From NCBI GenBank assembly GCA_036927565.1, contig JAYESD010000001.1, positions 5,146,001-5,210,000 on the forward strand: a DNA stretch of 64,000 nt, read 5' to 3'. The notes beneath the pieces are model-generated. The model saw only the letters and a list, made by a program, of their open reading frames with translations, was not told where the DNA came from and made no database searches. Each line of letters begins with the position of its first letter. Within the stretch, counting starts at the first letter, position 1. Shown here piece after piece: positions 37,469 through 50,090 of this stretch. Source of the stretch: Tuctoria greenei (taxonomy: Eukaryota; Streptophyta; Magnoliopsida; Poales; Poaceae). The translations under genes and the position numbers were made by a program.

Positions 37469-40467
37469 TTAAGTGTAGAACTTACAGAGGTGCTCAATGT
37501 TCCAAGGATTTGGGAGAGGCGTCCCATCCTCGGTAGCCAAGTGAATGCTTCCGGGACAAGATACTTTAATCACTCGGAAGGGTCCCTCCCAACTGGGGGA
37601 GAGTTTGTTTAACCCTTCTCTGGATTGTATTCTCCGTAGCACCAGATCGCCTTCCTCGAGCTGTCGGTTGTGTACATGCCGCTGATGATAGCGCCGAAGG
37701 GCTTGGCGGTATCGGACATTCCGAACAGCTGCTTGGCACCTTCCCTCCTCAAGGAGGTCTAGGTCTTCACGCTGGAGCTGGTCCTGCGTGGCTTCGTCGA
37801 AGGTCCGAACCCGGAGTGACCCCAAGGTGATTTCCGGAGGAAGGATTGCTTCATCTCCATACACCAGGAAGAAGGGTGTCTCTCCAGTTGACCGGTTTGG
37901 AGTTGTCCTGTTGGCCCATAAAGTGGGCAGAAGCTCTTCAATCCAATTGGCTCCATGTTTTTGAAGCGCTCATAGGTGCTCGTTTTGAGTCCTTTAAGGA
38001 TTTAAGCATTTGCTCTCTCGGCTTAGCCATTGCTTGCCGGGTGAGCTACGGAGGTGTAGCAAACTTGAATGCCGAGGTCTTCGCAATATCTTTGAAATGC
38101 AGAACTTGTGAATTGGGTCCCATTATCAGTGATGATTTTGTTTGGGACTCCAAATCTGCATACAATGGACTACAAAAAGTTGATAGCAGATTGCTTGTTG
38201 ATTGTCACAACTGGAGTTGCTTCCGGCCACTTGGTGAACTTGTCAATGGCAACGTACAGGAACTTGTAACCCACGACAGCTCTTGGGAAAGGTCCCAAGA
38301 TGTCCATCTCCCACACAGCGAAGGGCCATGTAGGAGGTATCATTTGTAGGGGCTGAGCCGGTGTGTGAATTTGCTTTGCATGAAATTTACATGCTTCGCA
38401 TTTCATCACTAGCTCAGTTGCATCCTGGAGTGCTGTAGGCTAGTAGAAGCCATGCCGGAAGGCTTTACCGACCATCATGCGGGAAGACACGTGGTTCCCA
38501 CACTCGCCTCCATGGATTTCTACGAGGAGCTCGCAACCTTCTTCCCTTGTGATGCACCGCATTAGGACGCCGTTGGCACCGCGCCGATAGAGATCCCCTT
38601 CTACCAACGTGTATCTTTTAGCCAATCTGACTATCCGGTCAGCGGATACATCGTCATCAGGAAGGATGTTGTCTTTCAAGTAGCTCCGGATCTCTGAGAT
38701 CCATGCATCGGATCTAACTTGAGCATTTGAGTCTTGCGTGCTGGGTTGCTCGGAGCTTCCGGCAGCACCTACGACCCTTGATGGCTGCCATGGTAACAGG
38801 GCCATCGGGACCGTCAGCTTCGGGATGCTGATCTCGCCCCCTTCGCTCAGTTCGGCAGGCTGAGCTATGGGTTTTGACAACCTCCGGACAAAAGTTCCGT
38901 CAGAGCCGGAGCTCCGGTTGACGCTTTTGTCGAGAGTTCGTCGGCTTCAGCGTTGTGGGCATGCTGGACATGGTGGAGATCTAGGACTTCGAAGTCCTTC
39001 TGAAGCCTCTGGACTTCAAGGAGGTAAGCAACTAGCTAGAGATTGTTGCAGGAGCATTCACCCTTCACTTGCTTAATGATGAGCTGTGAATCTCCCTTGA
39101 CCAACAATTGCTTGACACCGTATGACAGTGCCACCCTTAGTCCGTAAATGAGTGCTTCATATTCCGCCATGTTGTTGGTCGCCTTGAAGTCAAGGTGTAC
39201 CATGTATTTTACCTTCTCTACGGTTGGTGCGAGGAGAAGGATTCCAGCTCTGGCCCCCTGCTTTTGCATGGAGCCGTCAAAGTAGAGGGTCCAGTGAGGC
39301 TCGGTGAAGACCGGAGCCTTGTGTTCCGGCTTCTGCTCGCTAGGGCCCCCAGGGTTTGATGGAGAGGGAGTCCATTCCGCCACGAAGTCTGCCAATGCTT
39401 GACTCTTGATTGCTTGCCTTGAAATGAATTCAAGATCGAATTCGGCCAATTCCGCTGCCCACTTTGCAATATTCCCAGTTGAATTGGGATTATGCAAGAT
39501 TGCTCGAAGTGGGTAAGAAGTCACCACTGAGACTTTGTGAGCTTGGAAGTAATGGCGAAGCTTTCTGGAGGCAATAAGAACTGCATAGAGCAGCTTATGC
39601 ACCTCTAGGTATCGAGTTTTGGCATCATGAAGTACTTCACTGATGAAGTACACTGGGCGCTGGATGGTCCGGACCTTCCCGGAGGGGCCCGGAGCTTCCT
39701 CTTCATTGACCCGGATCCTCCCTGAGGGATCCGAACCTTCTTCGGGGACCTCCGGGTCCTGGTTGGAGGGACCCGAAGCTTCTTCAGAAGCGACCTGGAC
39801 CCTCCCGGAGGGGTCTGGGTCTTCTGAAGTAACTTCTTGTGGATTCAAGTCTGGGAGCTGGGACCCAGACTCGCTTTCAGGAACCTCCGGACCCTCCTAA
39901 AGGGGTCTGGACTCCTGAGTATGGGATGGTTCTGGTCTCTTTGCAACCAGGACCATACTGACGACTTCGTCAGTGGCTGAAATGTAAAGCAGCAAAGGCT
40001 CACCAGGGTTCGGAGCTACCAGAGTTGGTAGGGTCGTGAGGAGCTATTTTTAGCTCCTGGAACGCCTTTTCTGCTTCTTCAGACCATTGGAATGGTCCGG
40101 ACTTCCTCAATAAATTGAAGAAGGGGAGTGCCCGTTCCGCCAGTCTTGAAATGAATCGGCTTAGGGCTGCTAGACATCCAGTTAGCTTTTGGACATCTTT
40201 GATGCGGGCTGGTGGCCGCATGTCTTCAATGGCTTTGATCTTCGCCGGATTAGCTTCTATGCCCCGGTGACTTACCAGGAAACCAAGAAGTTTTCCGGAG
40301 CTAACCCCGAAGACACACATGTTTGGGTTTAGCTTTGTGCGGGTGACCCATAGCTTGTCGAAGACAGCCTGCAAGGTGTCAAGGAGTGACTCCTTGTTCT
40401 TGACCTTGACCACGATGTCATCGACATACACTTCCACTATGTCTCTAATGAGTTCTTCAAAGGTTTT
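37469..40467 (-). pseudogene. E2 pol, 3' part (RT catalytic region to integrase), broken
   Basis: Carries recognisable YVDD, RNase H, archaeal RNase H, integrase zinc finger and C-terminal parts, but the frame is interrupted several times (near 40050, 39035, 38410-38440 and 37865-38170). It continues across the E3 insertion into 53380-53922. Confidence 0.85.
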
Positions 40468-41300
40468 TGTCGACTGTTGGAGTCGGCAGATCCCCTGACA
40501 CTATGAAAGTGTTTAAAGGAGTTGTGGTTCGGTTTGGGCGCGCGGAGATCTAAGAAAGTGAAGTGCGATTTGGACACGAGTGACACAGTAGTTTACGTGG
40601 TTCGGGCCGCCTGAGCGTAATACCCTACTCCACGGGTGTGTGTGTGAGTTGTATTTACTTGTGAGCTTGAGTGTGTTCGAGCGTTCCCTCCTCGTGTACC
40701 GGCGGTTTGTCCTTTTATAGTACAAGGACAAACCGTTACAAGTCAGCCTGGCCCGACATGTGGCCCTGGCAGTTATTGGCATTGATACACAAGATTAATT
40801 GTTGCTAATAACCCTGTAACAGCTCTGACAGTGCCGTTACGGGTGTTAAGATCATCCGATTAAATATCATTAATGTGGAATTAATGATAATTAATCGGGT
40901 CTTGAAGTCCGCGGCTGTCCTTTGGAGATCCGGAGCCGTTACGACGTTTCCTGGGGGTTTAAAGTGGCTAGCTCCGACGTATGGACACGTGGCAGCTCTG
41001 GAGCTTGCTCGTGGGAAGCGGGAAGCTCCGGGGCGGTTTGCTACGTGTCAGGTCCGGAGCTTCTCTCGGTCAGGGGCTACCTCCGGAGGTGCTGTTTCAG
41101 TACTTGGCCCGGAGCTTCACCTTTGCGGGTAATAGCTCTGGGCTGACAGTACACGTGGCAACCTAGAGGTTAACCATGTTGGAGAAGTGGGTCCCGTCAC
41201 GTCTAGCGAGTGGGCCCCCGAGGGTCTTCAATTTGAGTTGATGTCCTTCCCTTGAGATCTTCGTAACCTCAGGGGGTGTATGGTTTTTAGGGTACCGACA
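40468..41300 (-). repeat. E3 3' LTR
   Basis: 833 bp, TGTCGACTG to GGTACCGACA; followed at 41301 by the polypurine tract complement GTGGCCCCCTGG, as in E1. Confidence 0.92.
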
Positions 41301-41830
41301 GTGGCCCCCTGGACCTACCTCCGGGGAGGGCTAACGGGATGAAGTCATTCCGCCGGAGGTGGGTCCACACTTGCGACTCTTGAACTGGGTCTTCAAGGGT
41401 CTTCGGAGGTGCCTTTGGCGGGGCTTTATGGTTGAGTCCCGACGCGTGGCGCACCTCAGGCGGCAGATAAGATCTTTGACGTGCGGATCTCTCGCAATTG
41501 AAGGTCGTCGGTTCCCGATACGAAAACCGTATCGGTTCCGCACGCCTTGTCAGTCCGCCGCCTTTGGGTTTCCCGCCTCGTGATGACAACTGTTCGCCTG
41601 GGTAAGAGCCTCGACTTGATCGTCGGGGTGGTCCCGGGCCCTCTTGTCATCGGCTGGGTTGAATTCTTGAATAGTATGCTTGACTCTCCTGCAGTTTCCA
41701 TCCAAGCGTTGCGAGGGCTTACTTAAGAAGGAAAGCGCACCGTCGGGAGTTCTTTACGCTTTCCATCTGTTCTCGCGCTCAAACTCCCAACTCGTGCTTT
41801 GCTTCTCTTCTCTCGCCTAGCTGTGATGCG

Positions 41831-44800
41831 ATGGAGTTGGGTCTGCGTGAGAGTCGTTTGAAGACGGAGAGCGATCTGAAGAAGGTCCGAGCCCTCATGG
41901 GGTGGTCGTCGGACTTCTTCAACCGTTCAATCCGCACCGGCGGGGAGCTTCCCTTTAAAAAGGAGCACTCCGGCGAAATGGTATACTTTTCATCGTATGC
42001 CATGGTGGGGCTGATCCCACCATTTTCTTCCTTCTTTTTGATGCTGCTGGACTTCTATGGTCTGCAGCTATACCACCTTGGCCCTCACTCCCTCCTCCTT
42101 GTGTCCATCTTTGTCCACTTCTGCGAGATGTGGGTGGGCATCCCTCCCTGCATCGGGCTCTTCCGCACTTTCTTCACCGTCCAGACCACCGGCCGAAGTG
42201 ACGAGTACCTTGGCTTCTACTACTTTGTGAAGCGCAAGAAGTGCCCGTTCAAGTACCTCCGGTCGTTCCCTTCCGGGAAGTGGGATGACTGGAAGAAAGA
42301 TTGGGTAGTCGTCCGGGTGGAGGAGCACGAGCGGTTGGAGCTGCCAGACGGTCTGCCCGGCATTGACACGTCGGTGTGGAGCGAAGTTCCGGTGCTGGCG
42401 GCAGCCTTCGACCCCGTCCTGTCCAGGATCCGCCAATGTGTGGAGGGAGGATTAACTCCCCAGGCGGTGTTCTGCAACTTCCTGTCCAACAGGTGGGCGC
42501 CGCTGAAGAGGAGGGAGAAGCTCGCCTGGGCCCTCAACAGCGTGATGGACGAAGACCGGGTCGAGACCGGGTTGAAGTCCAGTATGGTGGGGAAGTCCTT
42601 GGAGTTTCACCTCAAGAAATTCCAGCACGGCATCGATGTAGACGGAGAGTACCTGACTCCGCCACCGGCTTTCCTCCCCCTGAACGTGGAAGTTGAGTTC
42701 AGCAGGGAGCTCCGGCGGAGGATGCCCGCGCTTGACGACCTTGGCGTCGTCGAGAGAAGATCGACCGCCCGGTTGGCGATCCCCGGGTTGTCGGAAGGCG
42801 GCTCCGCCCCTGTCTCTCAGCCAAGAGCTGAAGTCACCGGCAAAGGCAAGGAGCTGGCGGAGGAGCCGGAGAGCCGGAAGAGGAAGCTGCGACATGCTGA
42901 CGGAAGGTCCGTTGGGCTTGCTACTTCCCCGCCAGTTCCCCGTCCTCAGGAAGGAAGATCCTCCGCTGCTGTAGCGTCTGTCCCCGTGGTGGGATCTTTT
43001 CGGAGCGCTACTGTTCCGGCGGTGGGATCCTCCCGGAGTGCTGCTGTCCCTGTGATGGGTCCCTCCGGAGGTGCCAGCTCCGGACAGGCGACTCCGGTTA
43101 GAGAAGCGGTGAGGGCCTCCAGGTCTAGGAGTTCCTCCCGGTCAAGGAGAGCTCCGACCCGGGAAACTCCCGTGGCTACGGCAAGTCCTGGGAGTCCTCC
43201 CGGAGCTCCTATGCCGACCGTGGCCAGCCCGGAACGTCCGGGAAAGAGGTTCCGCGCAAGCTGGTGCGTGAGCCTCCCAAGGTAATTTTTCTTGCTTATC
43301 TCAATTAACTTTAATTATAGTAACTGTTTGCTCAATTTCTTCATTCTTCATCTGCAGCGTTCCCAAGAAGGGGAGTGAAGCTCCGCCCTCAGCCACAGTG
43401 TCTGAGGCTACAAGGGCTTCTGCTCCAGCTCCGGTGCCACCCCAGGCGGAGGCTGCGATAGCTCCGGCGCCGGCTGTCGTGGTCATGGACCTTGACTCGT
43501 CTCCAGAAGTTCCCGTGGTAGCGCCGGACCACGGGTTTGAAGATGCGCCAGCGGCACCCGCTCCGGAGGTTAAAGCTCCGGGCCCCTGTGCTGCAGAAGT
43601 AGATGCTCCGGCTGTTGAGCCGGAGGAAGTAGCGGTCCCGGCTTTAGAGCCGGAAAGTGCTGAAGCCCCGGCGGTTGAGCCGGAGGTAGCTGAAGCCCCG
43701 GCGTGCGAGCCGGAAGTTGAAGTGGTTCCGGCAATTGAGCCGGTTACTTCTGAAGCTCCGGTCGCAGAGCCGGTGGTTATTGGAGCGCCGGCTGCAGAGC
43801 CGGTGGTGGTGGAGGCGCCGGCTGTAGAGCCGGTGGTTGAAGAGGCGAGGGAGCTTGAGCCTCCCTCGGAAGGAGCGTCACGGCCGGAGCCATTGGAGGC
43901 GACGACGTCGATGGTACCCGTGGCGGAGCCAGAGTGCCTGAACGAAGTCGCCGGCCCCCAGCCTGAGGGGGCGAATGAAGATTTGGTGGCGGGTCCTTCT
44001 TCGGTGGCGACTGAGGCCATCCCGGAGGAGGGCCCTAGTGCCTTGGAAGCTCGGGGTTCCGCTCTCGTAGAGTGGGACCCAATTTTTGTAGATGAAGACC
44101 CGCTGGAGCCAGCGGAGGAGACCCCAGAAGGTCCGGAGCCCATCTCGCTGTCGATGTCCATCGACAACGCTTGCTCCAGTCTGTGCCAAGTCCAAATAGC
44201 CTTCTTCCACGACAGCAAGGTTCTTGAAGAGGAGCGCCAAACCCTTAGGAGGTGGCGTAATAGACTCCAATTCGAGACCAAGCTGGCGCAGTCGAGGATT
44301 GCTGAGGACAAGGAATGGATCAGGCGGGAGAAGATCCGCCTGGAGCTTTGGGGTGAGATGCTGGACGAGAGGGAGAGCATGACTCACAACCTCGACGCCC
44401 AATCCCGGGAGTACCATGACCAAGCTAAGGCTGCCAATGATGCAGCCAACGCTCGGTTCGATCAACTCGAAGCCATCAGTACCGCACTCATCAAGCGCCG
44501 AGAGGCACTTGAGGGAAGGGAAAAGCGGCTCGAGGATGAGGAGCAAAAACTCCTGGAACTACGGGACGACGTCTTGCGACGTGAAGAAGAGCTCGCCGAG
44601 AAGACAGCTCTGGCGGACAAGGGCCTCGAGGAGCGCGCTAAAAAATTAGAAGAGCGCTGCCTCGAGGAGGAGGAGAAGACCTGGGTGCGAGGGCAGGAAC
44701 TCTACGAGTATGAGTGTGCCCTCGTCGCCCGGGAGAAGAAAATAGAGGCTAGGGAGAAAGACCTGGTCGACCGCCGGAACAAGATCCACCTCCGGGAGGA

Positions 44801-45299
44801 GGAGCTCGGAAGACTCGAAAAGCGGGTTGCTGCGAAGATTCAGCAAAACGCCAAAGAAGTTGAGCGCCTCTCCCGCGAGAACTCGGAGCTGGCGGCGGCC
44901 CGGAGGTCCTTGGAAGAGATGAAGGGCCTGAGGAAGACGGACTCCCTGCAAATTTGGGAGTTCCTGAGCAAGGCCGACGATGCGCTAGCGCCGATGGGTT
45001 TCAGCCCCGTGCTTCCGGATGATCCGGAGCCGGAGCCGGACCTTGCGCTGCAAGCGTTGGGCGCTGCGGGCAGCAAGCTCTCCAAGGTGGGCGACGTCAT
45101 CGCGGACCAGTTGGAGGTCGAGGGGCAATCCCTGGCTAGAAACGTCACAGAGTATGTGTTGACGTGTTACACTAGCCGGAACCCTCGATTCCCTCTGGAC
45201 CCGGTGCTTGAAGGCCCCGTTGAAGGAGAAGGCGAAGCTACCCGAGCCAGCGTGTCGGAGGTCGCCCAGAAGGTCGCTGAGTTCTTCCATAGGGTCTAG
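41831..45299 (+). CDS. E3 antisense gene: two-exon Tat-element protein
   Basis: Exon 1 41831-43281, intron 43282-43357 (76 bp, GT-AG), exon 2 43358-45299; 1,130 residues when spliced. It has the same domain order as the E1 copy: PF04195-like domain, RKRKL basic motif, Ser-rich part, Ala-Pro-Glu decapeptide repeats, coiled coil, conserved C-terminus. It differs from E1 by one extra decapeptide unit (30 bp near 43804-43833) and scattered substitutions. Both exons remain fully open, so the frame has been kept in two separate recent copies. Function unknown; expression not shown. Confidence 0.8.
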
Positions 45300-46547
45300 G
45301 ACTATCTTTCTTAGCCTTTATTTGTATCTTCTCTTCTTCCTCAATTTTGTAATCCATTGTCCCCAGATGTAGTCTCTGGTCTTCAAATGAAATGAAATCC
45401 CCAATTTTTCGTGAATTTCATTTCTTGTCTTCAACATCTTTGTCTTCACTTGGCCCCCTGGTAGATGTGCACAATTTGATTGTGGACATATACCAAAAGG
45501 ATGTTGATTTTTGTTGAAGACAGATTTGCTTCGAACTCGTATAGTTTAGGTCCGAAGTTTTCGATAGTGAAGGTCCCTTGAAATCGTCGGAGCTTAGAAG
45601 CTCCGGCACTGTCCATCGTCGGAGCTTAGTAGCTCCGGCAATAGCTTCTACCAACACGTTGAGTGCCGATAGTTAATACTTCAAGGTGTCGGAGCTTAGT
45701 AGCTCCGGCAATGACCTTTGCCACGCTTGGCTTGCTGGCAACAGATTCTAGTGATAGAGTCTTCTCACCATCTTTAAGTTAACGCCAGTGGGAGTCGAAG
45801 CTTGGTTAACTCCGGTTTTTCTCCACCAATATCATTTTTATTTTTCCTGCACACTTAAGCCAAGAAAAACAGTAAAATTCGTTCCTTATCTATAACTTCG
45901 TCGCGGCTTACGGTTCTTAAGAGAATTTCAAGCTGAACACGATTTTTAGTACAATTGGATGAATTGTCTTTTCTTTCAGATCCAATTGTCCATGGACCCA
46001 CCTTACTTTGGCCTGCCGGGATGTAGGTAGAGTGGCGTACTTAGGGTTCTTGACCAGGCTAAGTCGATAGCACACTCCGGCCCTAGAATGGCTTGGCGGC
46101 TTTCAGGCGAGTTGATCACAGACGATATTTAAATCTAAAAAATCTGACAATCCAACTCAAATTGTACATAAACCGGTAAAACTAGAACTTCTTAAGAATT
46201 GCACGTTTCTGTTATAGACAAGAAAGAGAAAAATAAAAATGTTGAGCCTTATGCAAAAATGAATGCACGTGGAGTCTATTTCACATGAAGATGTCTTTCA
46301 TTATAGGTCCGGGGTACAGGGGAAACAAGTACACTCTTAGGGTACGGAACCAGGCTAAGCGTGTTCGGTTTCTCGTTTAACCCAGGGTAATTAGCTACAC
46401 TTCTAGTCCGGAGACTGTATCAAGTGTTGCATGAGCTTTCCAAACCTTTCGGGAAAGGTCCGGCTGCTCTCCCGGAGGAACTACCCGACTCTGTACAATG
46501 ACTCTATAACATACACTTCAAGTTACTTAAGACTCACCTCCGTGGAA
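45300..46547. other. E3 non-coding segment between antisense gene and pol
   Basis: Near-identical to 22171-23418, with three 19-bp palindromes (from about 45588 to 45708) and the TGGCCCCCTGG motif (about 45452-45462). Confidence 0.6.
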
Positions 46548-49500
46548 TTAAGTGTAGAACTTACGGAGGTGCTCGATATTCCAAGGATTTGGGAGAGGTG
46601 TCCCATCCTCGGCAGCCAAGCGAACGCTTCCGGGACGGGATACTTTGATCACTCGGAAGGGTCCTTCCCAGCCGGGGGAGAGTTTGTTTTGCCCTTCTCT
46701 AGATAGTATTCTCCGTAGCACCAGATCACCTTCCTCGAGCTGTCGGTTGTGTACATGCCGCTGATGATAGCGCCGTAGAGCTTGGCGATATCGGGCGTTC
46801 CGAACAGCTGCTTGGCACCTTCCCTCCTCGAGGAGGTCTAGGTCTTCACGCCGGAGCTGGTCCTGCGCGGCTTCGTCGAAGGTCCGGACTCGGAGAGAAC
46901 CCAGGGTGATTTCCGGAGGAAGGATCGCTTCTGCTCCGTACACCAGGAAGAAGGGTGTTTCTCCGGTTGCCCGACTTGGAGAAGTCCTGTTAGCCCATAG
47001 AGTGGGCGGAAGCTCTTCGATCCAATTAGCTCCGTGCTTTTTCAAACGCTCATAAGTGCGCGTTTTTAATCCTTTAAGGATCTCTGCGTTTGCTCTCTCA
47101 GCTTGCCCATTGCTGGCAGGATGAGCTACGGAAGCGTAGCAAACTTGTATGCCGAGGTCTTCGCAATATCCTTGAAATGCGGAGCTTGTGAACTGAGTCC
47201 CATTGTCAGTGATGATCTTGTTTGGGACTCCGAATCTGCTCACGATAGATTGTAGAAAATTGATTGCAGATTGTTTGTTGATCGTCACAACAGGAGTAGC
47301 TTCCGGCCACTTGGTGAACTTGTCGATGGCGACATACAGGAACTTGTAACCTCCGACGGCTCTTGGGAAGGGTCCCAAGATGTCCATCCCCCACACAGCG
47401 AAAGGCCACGTAGGAGGTATCATTTGTAAGGGCTGAGCAGGTGTATGAATTTGCTTTGCATGAAATTGGCATGCTTTGCATTTCTTCACTAGCTCAGTAG
47501 CATCCTGAAGCGCTGTAGGCCAGTAGAAGCCGTGCCGAAAGGCTTTTCCGACCAGCGTGCGGGAAGACGCGTGGTTCCCACACTCACCTCCATGGATTTC
47601 TGCGAGGAGCTCGCAGCCTTCTTCCCTTGTGATGCACCGCATTAGGATGCCGTTGGCACCGCGCCGGTAGAGATCCCCTTCTACCAACGTGTATCTTTTA
47701 GCCAATCTGACTACCCGGTCAGCGGATACATCATCGTCAGGAAGGATGTTGTCTTTCAAGTAGTTCCGGATCTCCGAGATCCATGCATCGGAACTGACTT
47801 GAGCATTTGAGTCTTGCGTGCTGGGTTGCTCGGAGCTTCCGGCAGCACCTACGACCCTTGATGGCTGCCATGGTAACAGGGCCATCGGGACCGTCAGCTT
47901 CGGGATGCTGATCTCGCCCCCTTCGTTCAGCTCGGCAGGCTGAACTGTGGGTTTTGACAACCTCCGGACAAAGGTTCCGTCTGGAGCCGGAGCTCCGGTT
48001 GACGCCTTAGTCGAGAGTTCGTCAGCTTCAGCGTTGTGAGCACGCTGAACATGGTGAAGGTCTAGGACTTCGAAGTCCTTCTGAAGCCTCTGGACTTCTA
48101 GGAGATAAGCAGCCAGCTGGAGATTATTGCAGGAGCACTCACCCTTCACCTGTTTGATGACAAGTTGTGAATCTCCTTTGACCAGCAACTGCTTGACACC
48201 ATATGATAGTGCCACCTTTAATCCATATATGAGTGCTTCGTACTCCGCCATGTTGTTAGTTGCCTTGAAGTCAAGGTGCACCATGTATTTTACCTTCTCC
48301 CCGGTTGGTGCGAGGAGAAGGATTCCAGCTCCGGCTCCCTGCTTCTGCATGGAGCCGTCGAAGTAAAGGGTCCAGTGAGGCTTAGTGAAGGCCGAAACTT
48401 GTGGTTCCTTCTTCTGCTCGCTGGGGCCCCCAGGGTTTAATGGAGAGGGAGTCCATTCTGCCACGAAATCTGCCAACGCTTGACTCTTGACTGCTTGTCT
48501 TGAAATGAATTCGAGGTCGAATTCAGCCAGTTCCGCTGCCCACTTCGCTATATTCCCAGTTGAATTGGGATTATGCAGGATCGCTCGAAGTGGATATGAA
48601 GTTACCACCGAGACTTTGTGAGCTTGGAAATAATGTCGAAGCTTTCTTGAGGCAATAAGAACTGCGTAGAGCAGCTTATGCACCTCTAGGTATCGAGTCT
48701 TGGCATCGTGTAATACTTCACTGATGAAGTATACTGGGCGTTGAATGGTCCGGACCCTCCCGGAGGGGTCCGGAACTTCCTCTTCATTGATCCGGACCCT
48801 GTCAGAGGGGTCCAGACTATCTTCGGGGACCTCCGGGTTCTGGGTGGAGGAACCCGGAGCTTCTTCAGGAATGACTTGGATCCTATCGGGAGGATCCGGG
48901 TCCTCTGAAGTGGCTTCTTGTGGATTTAGGTCTGGGAGCTGGGACCCAGACCCGCTTTCAGGAAGCTCCGGATCCTCCCGAAGGGATCTGGATTCCTGAG
49001 TATTGGGTAGTTCTGGTCTCTCCGCAACCAAAACCATACTGACGACTTCGTCAGCTGCTGAAATATAAAGCAACAAAGGCTCACCAGGGTTTGGAGCTAC
49101 CAAGACTGGTAGGGTGGTGAGGAACTGTTTCAGCTCCTGGAATGCCTTCTCTGCTTCTTCAGACCATTGGAATGGTCCGGATTTCCTCAGTAACTTGAAG
49201 AAGGGAAGTGCCCTTTCCGCCAGTCTTGAAATGAACCGGTTGAGGGCTGCTAGACATCCGGTTAATTTTTGGACATCTTTGATGCGGGTTGGTGGCCGCA
49301 TGTCTTCAATGGCTTTTATCTTCGCCGGATTAGCCTCTATACCCCGGTGACTTACCAGGAAACCAAGAAGCTTTCCGGAGCTAACCCCGAAGACGCACTT
49401 GTCTGGGTTTAGCTTCGTGCGGGTGGCCCGCAGCTTGTCGAAAACAGCCTGCAAGGTGTCCAAGAGGGACTCCTTGTTTTTGACTTTGACTACGATGTCA

Positions 49501-50090
49501 TCAACGTACACTTCCACTATGTCTCTGATGAGTTCTTCGAAAGTTTTGTACATTGCTCGCACAAAAGTTGAAGCTGCATTCTTGAGACCAAAAGGCATGG
49601 CTGTGTAACAATACAACCCATCCACAGTGATGAATGAAGTATGTTCTTCATCTTCCCTAGACATCCGGATTTGATGATATCCTGAATATGCGTCTAGAAA
49701 ACACAGCAACTCACACCCGGAGGTGGAATCCACTATCTGGTCTATTCTAGGTAGTGGGAATGGATCTTTTGGACATGCCTTATTCAGTGTGGTGTAGTCG
49801 ATGCACATCCGAAGTTTCCCGCCGGCCTTAGGCACAACGACTGGGTTTGCCAGCCATTTTGGATGGTAGACTTCTCGGATGAATCCGTCTTCGAGCAACT
49901 TCTTCACTTCTTGTCGGATGAAGTTTTGTCGCTCTACAGATTGCTTCCGAGGTTTCTGGTGCACAGGCCGAGCGTCGGGGTAAATCTTCAAATTGTGCTC
50001 AATCACTTCCCTGGGAATCCCAGGCATTTGTGACGGTTGCCAGGCAAACACGTCAACGTTAGCCCGGAGGAAAGTGATGAGCGCGAGTTC
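46548..50090 (-). CDS. E3 pol: reverse transcriptase, dual RNase H, integrase
   Basis: Open frame after the TAG at 50091-50093; the first Met is at 50051, giving 1,167 residues, the same length as E1 pol. RT YVDD, gypsy RNase H, archaeal-type RNase H (YFDGS, NNMAEYEAL), integrase HHCC and DDE core are all present and undamaged. Differences from E1 are a handful of residues, for example Asp for Ala before the GFIREV motif and Ala for Val in NNMAEYEAL. Confidence 0.92.
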   Translation of the reverse strand, partial: ELALITFLRANVDVFAWQPSQMPGIPREVIEHNLKIYPDARPVHQKPRKQSVERQNFIRQEVKKLLEDGFIREVYHPKWLANPVVVPKAGGKLRMCIDYTTLNKACPKDPFPLPRIDQIVDSTSGCELLCFLDAYSGYHQIRMSREDEEHTSFITVDGLYCYTAMPFGLKNAASTFVRAMYKTFEELIRDIVEVYVDDIVVKVKNKESLLDTLQAVFDKLRATRTKLNPDKCVFGVSSGKLLGFLVSHRGIEANPAKIKAIEDMRPPTRIKDVQKLTGCLAALNRFISRLAERALPFFKLLRKSGPFQWSEEAEKAFQELKQFLTTLPVLVAPNPGEPLLLYISAADEVVSMVLVAERPELPNTQESRSLREDPELPESGSGSQLPDLNPQEATSEDPDPPDRIQVIPEEAPGSSTQNPEVPEDSLDPSDRVRINEEEVPDPSGRVRTIQRPVYFISEVLHDAKTRYLEVHKLLYAVLIASRKLRHYFQAHKVSVVTSYPLRAILHNPNSTGNIAKWAAELAEFDLEFISRQAVKSQALADFVAEWTPSPLNPGGPSEQKKEPQVSAFTKPHWTLYFDGSMQKQGAGAGILLLAPTGEKVKYMVHLDFKATNNMAEYEALIYGLKVALSYGVKQLLVKGDSQLVIKQVKGECSCNNLQLAAYLLEVQRLQKDFEVLDLHHVQRAHNAEADELSTKASTGAPAPDGTFVRRLSKPTVQPAELNEGGEISIPKLTVPMALLPWQPSRVVGAAGSSEQPSTQDSNAQVSSDAWISEIRNYLKDNILPDDDVSADRVVRLAKRYTLVEGDLYRRGANGILMRCITREEGCELLAEIHGGECGNHASSRTLVGKAFRHGFYWPTALQDATELVKKCKACQFHAKQIHTPAQPLQMIPPTWPFAVWGMDILGPFPRAVGGYKFLYVAIDKFTKWPEATPVVTINKQSAINFLQSIVSRFGVPNKIITDNGTQFTSSAFQGYCEDLGIQVCYASVAHPASNGQAERANAEILKGLKTRTYERLKKHGANWIEELPPTLWANRTSPSRATGETPFFLVYGAEAILPPEITLGSLRVRTFDEAAQDQLRREDLDLLEEGRCQAAVRNARYRQALRRYHQRHVHNRQLEEGDLVLRRILSREGQNKLSPGWEGPFRVIKVSRPGSVRLAAEDGTPLPNPWNIEHLRKFYT

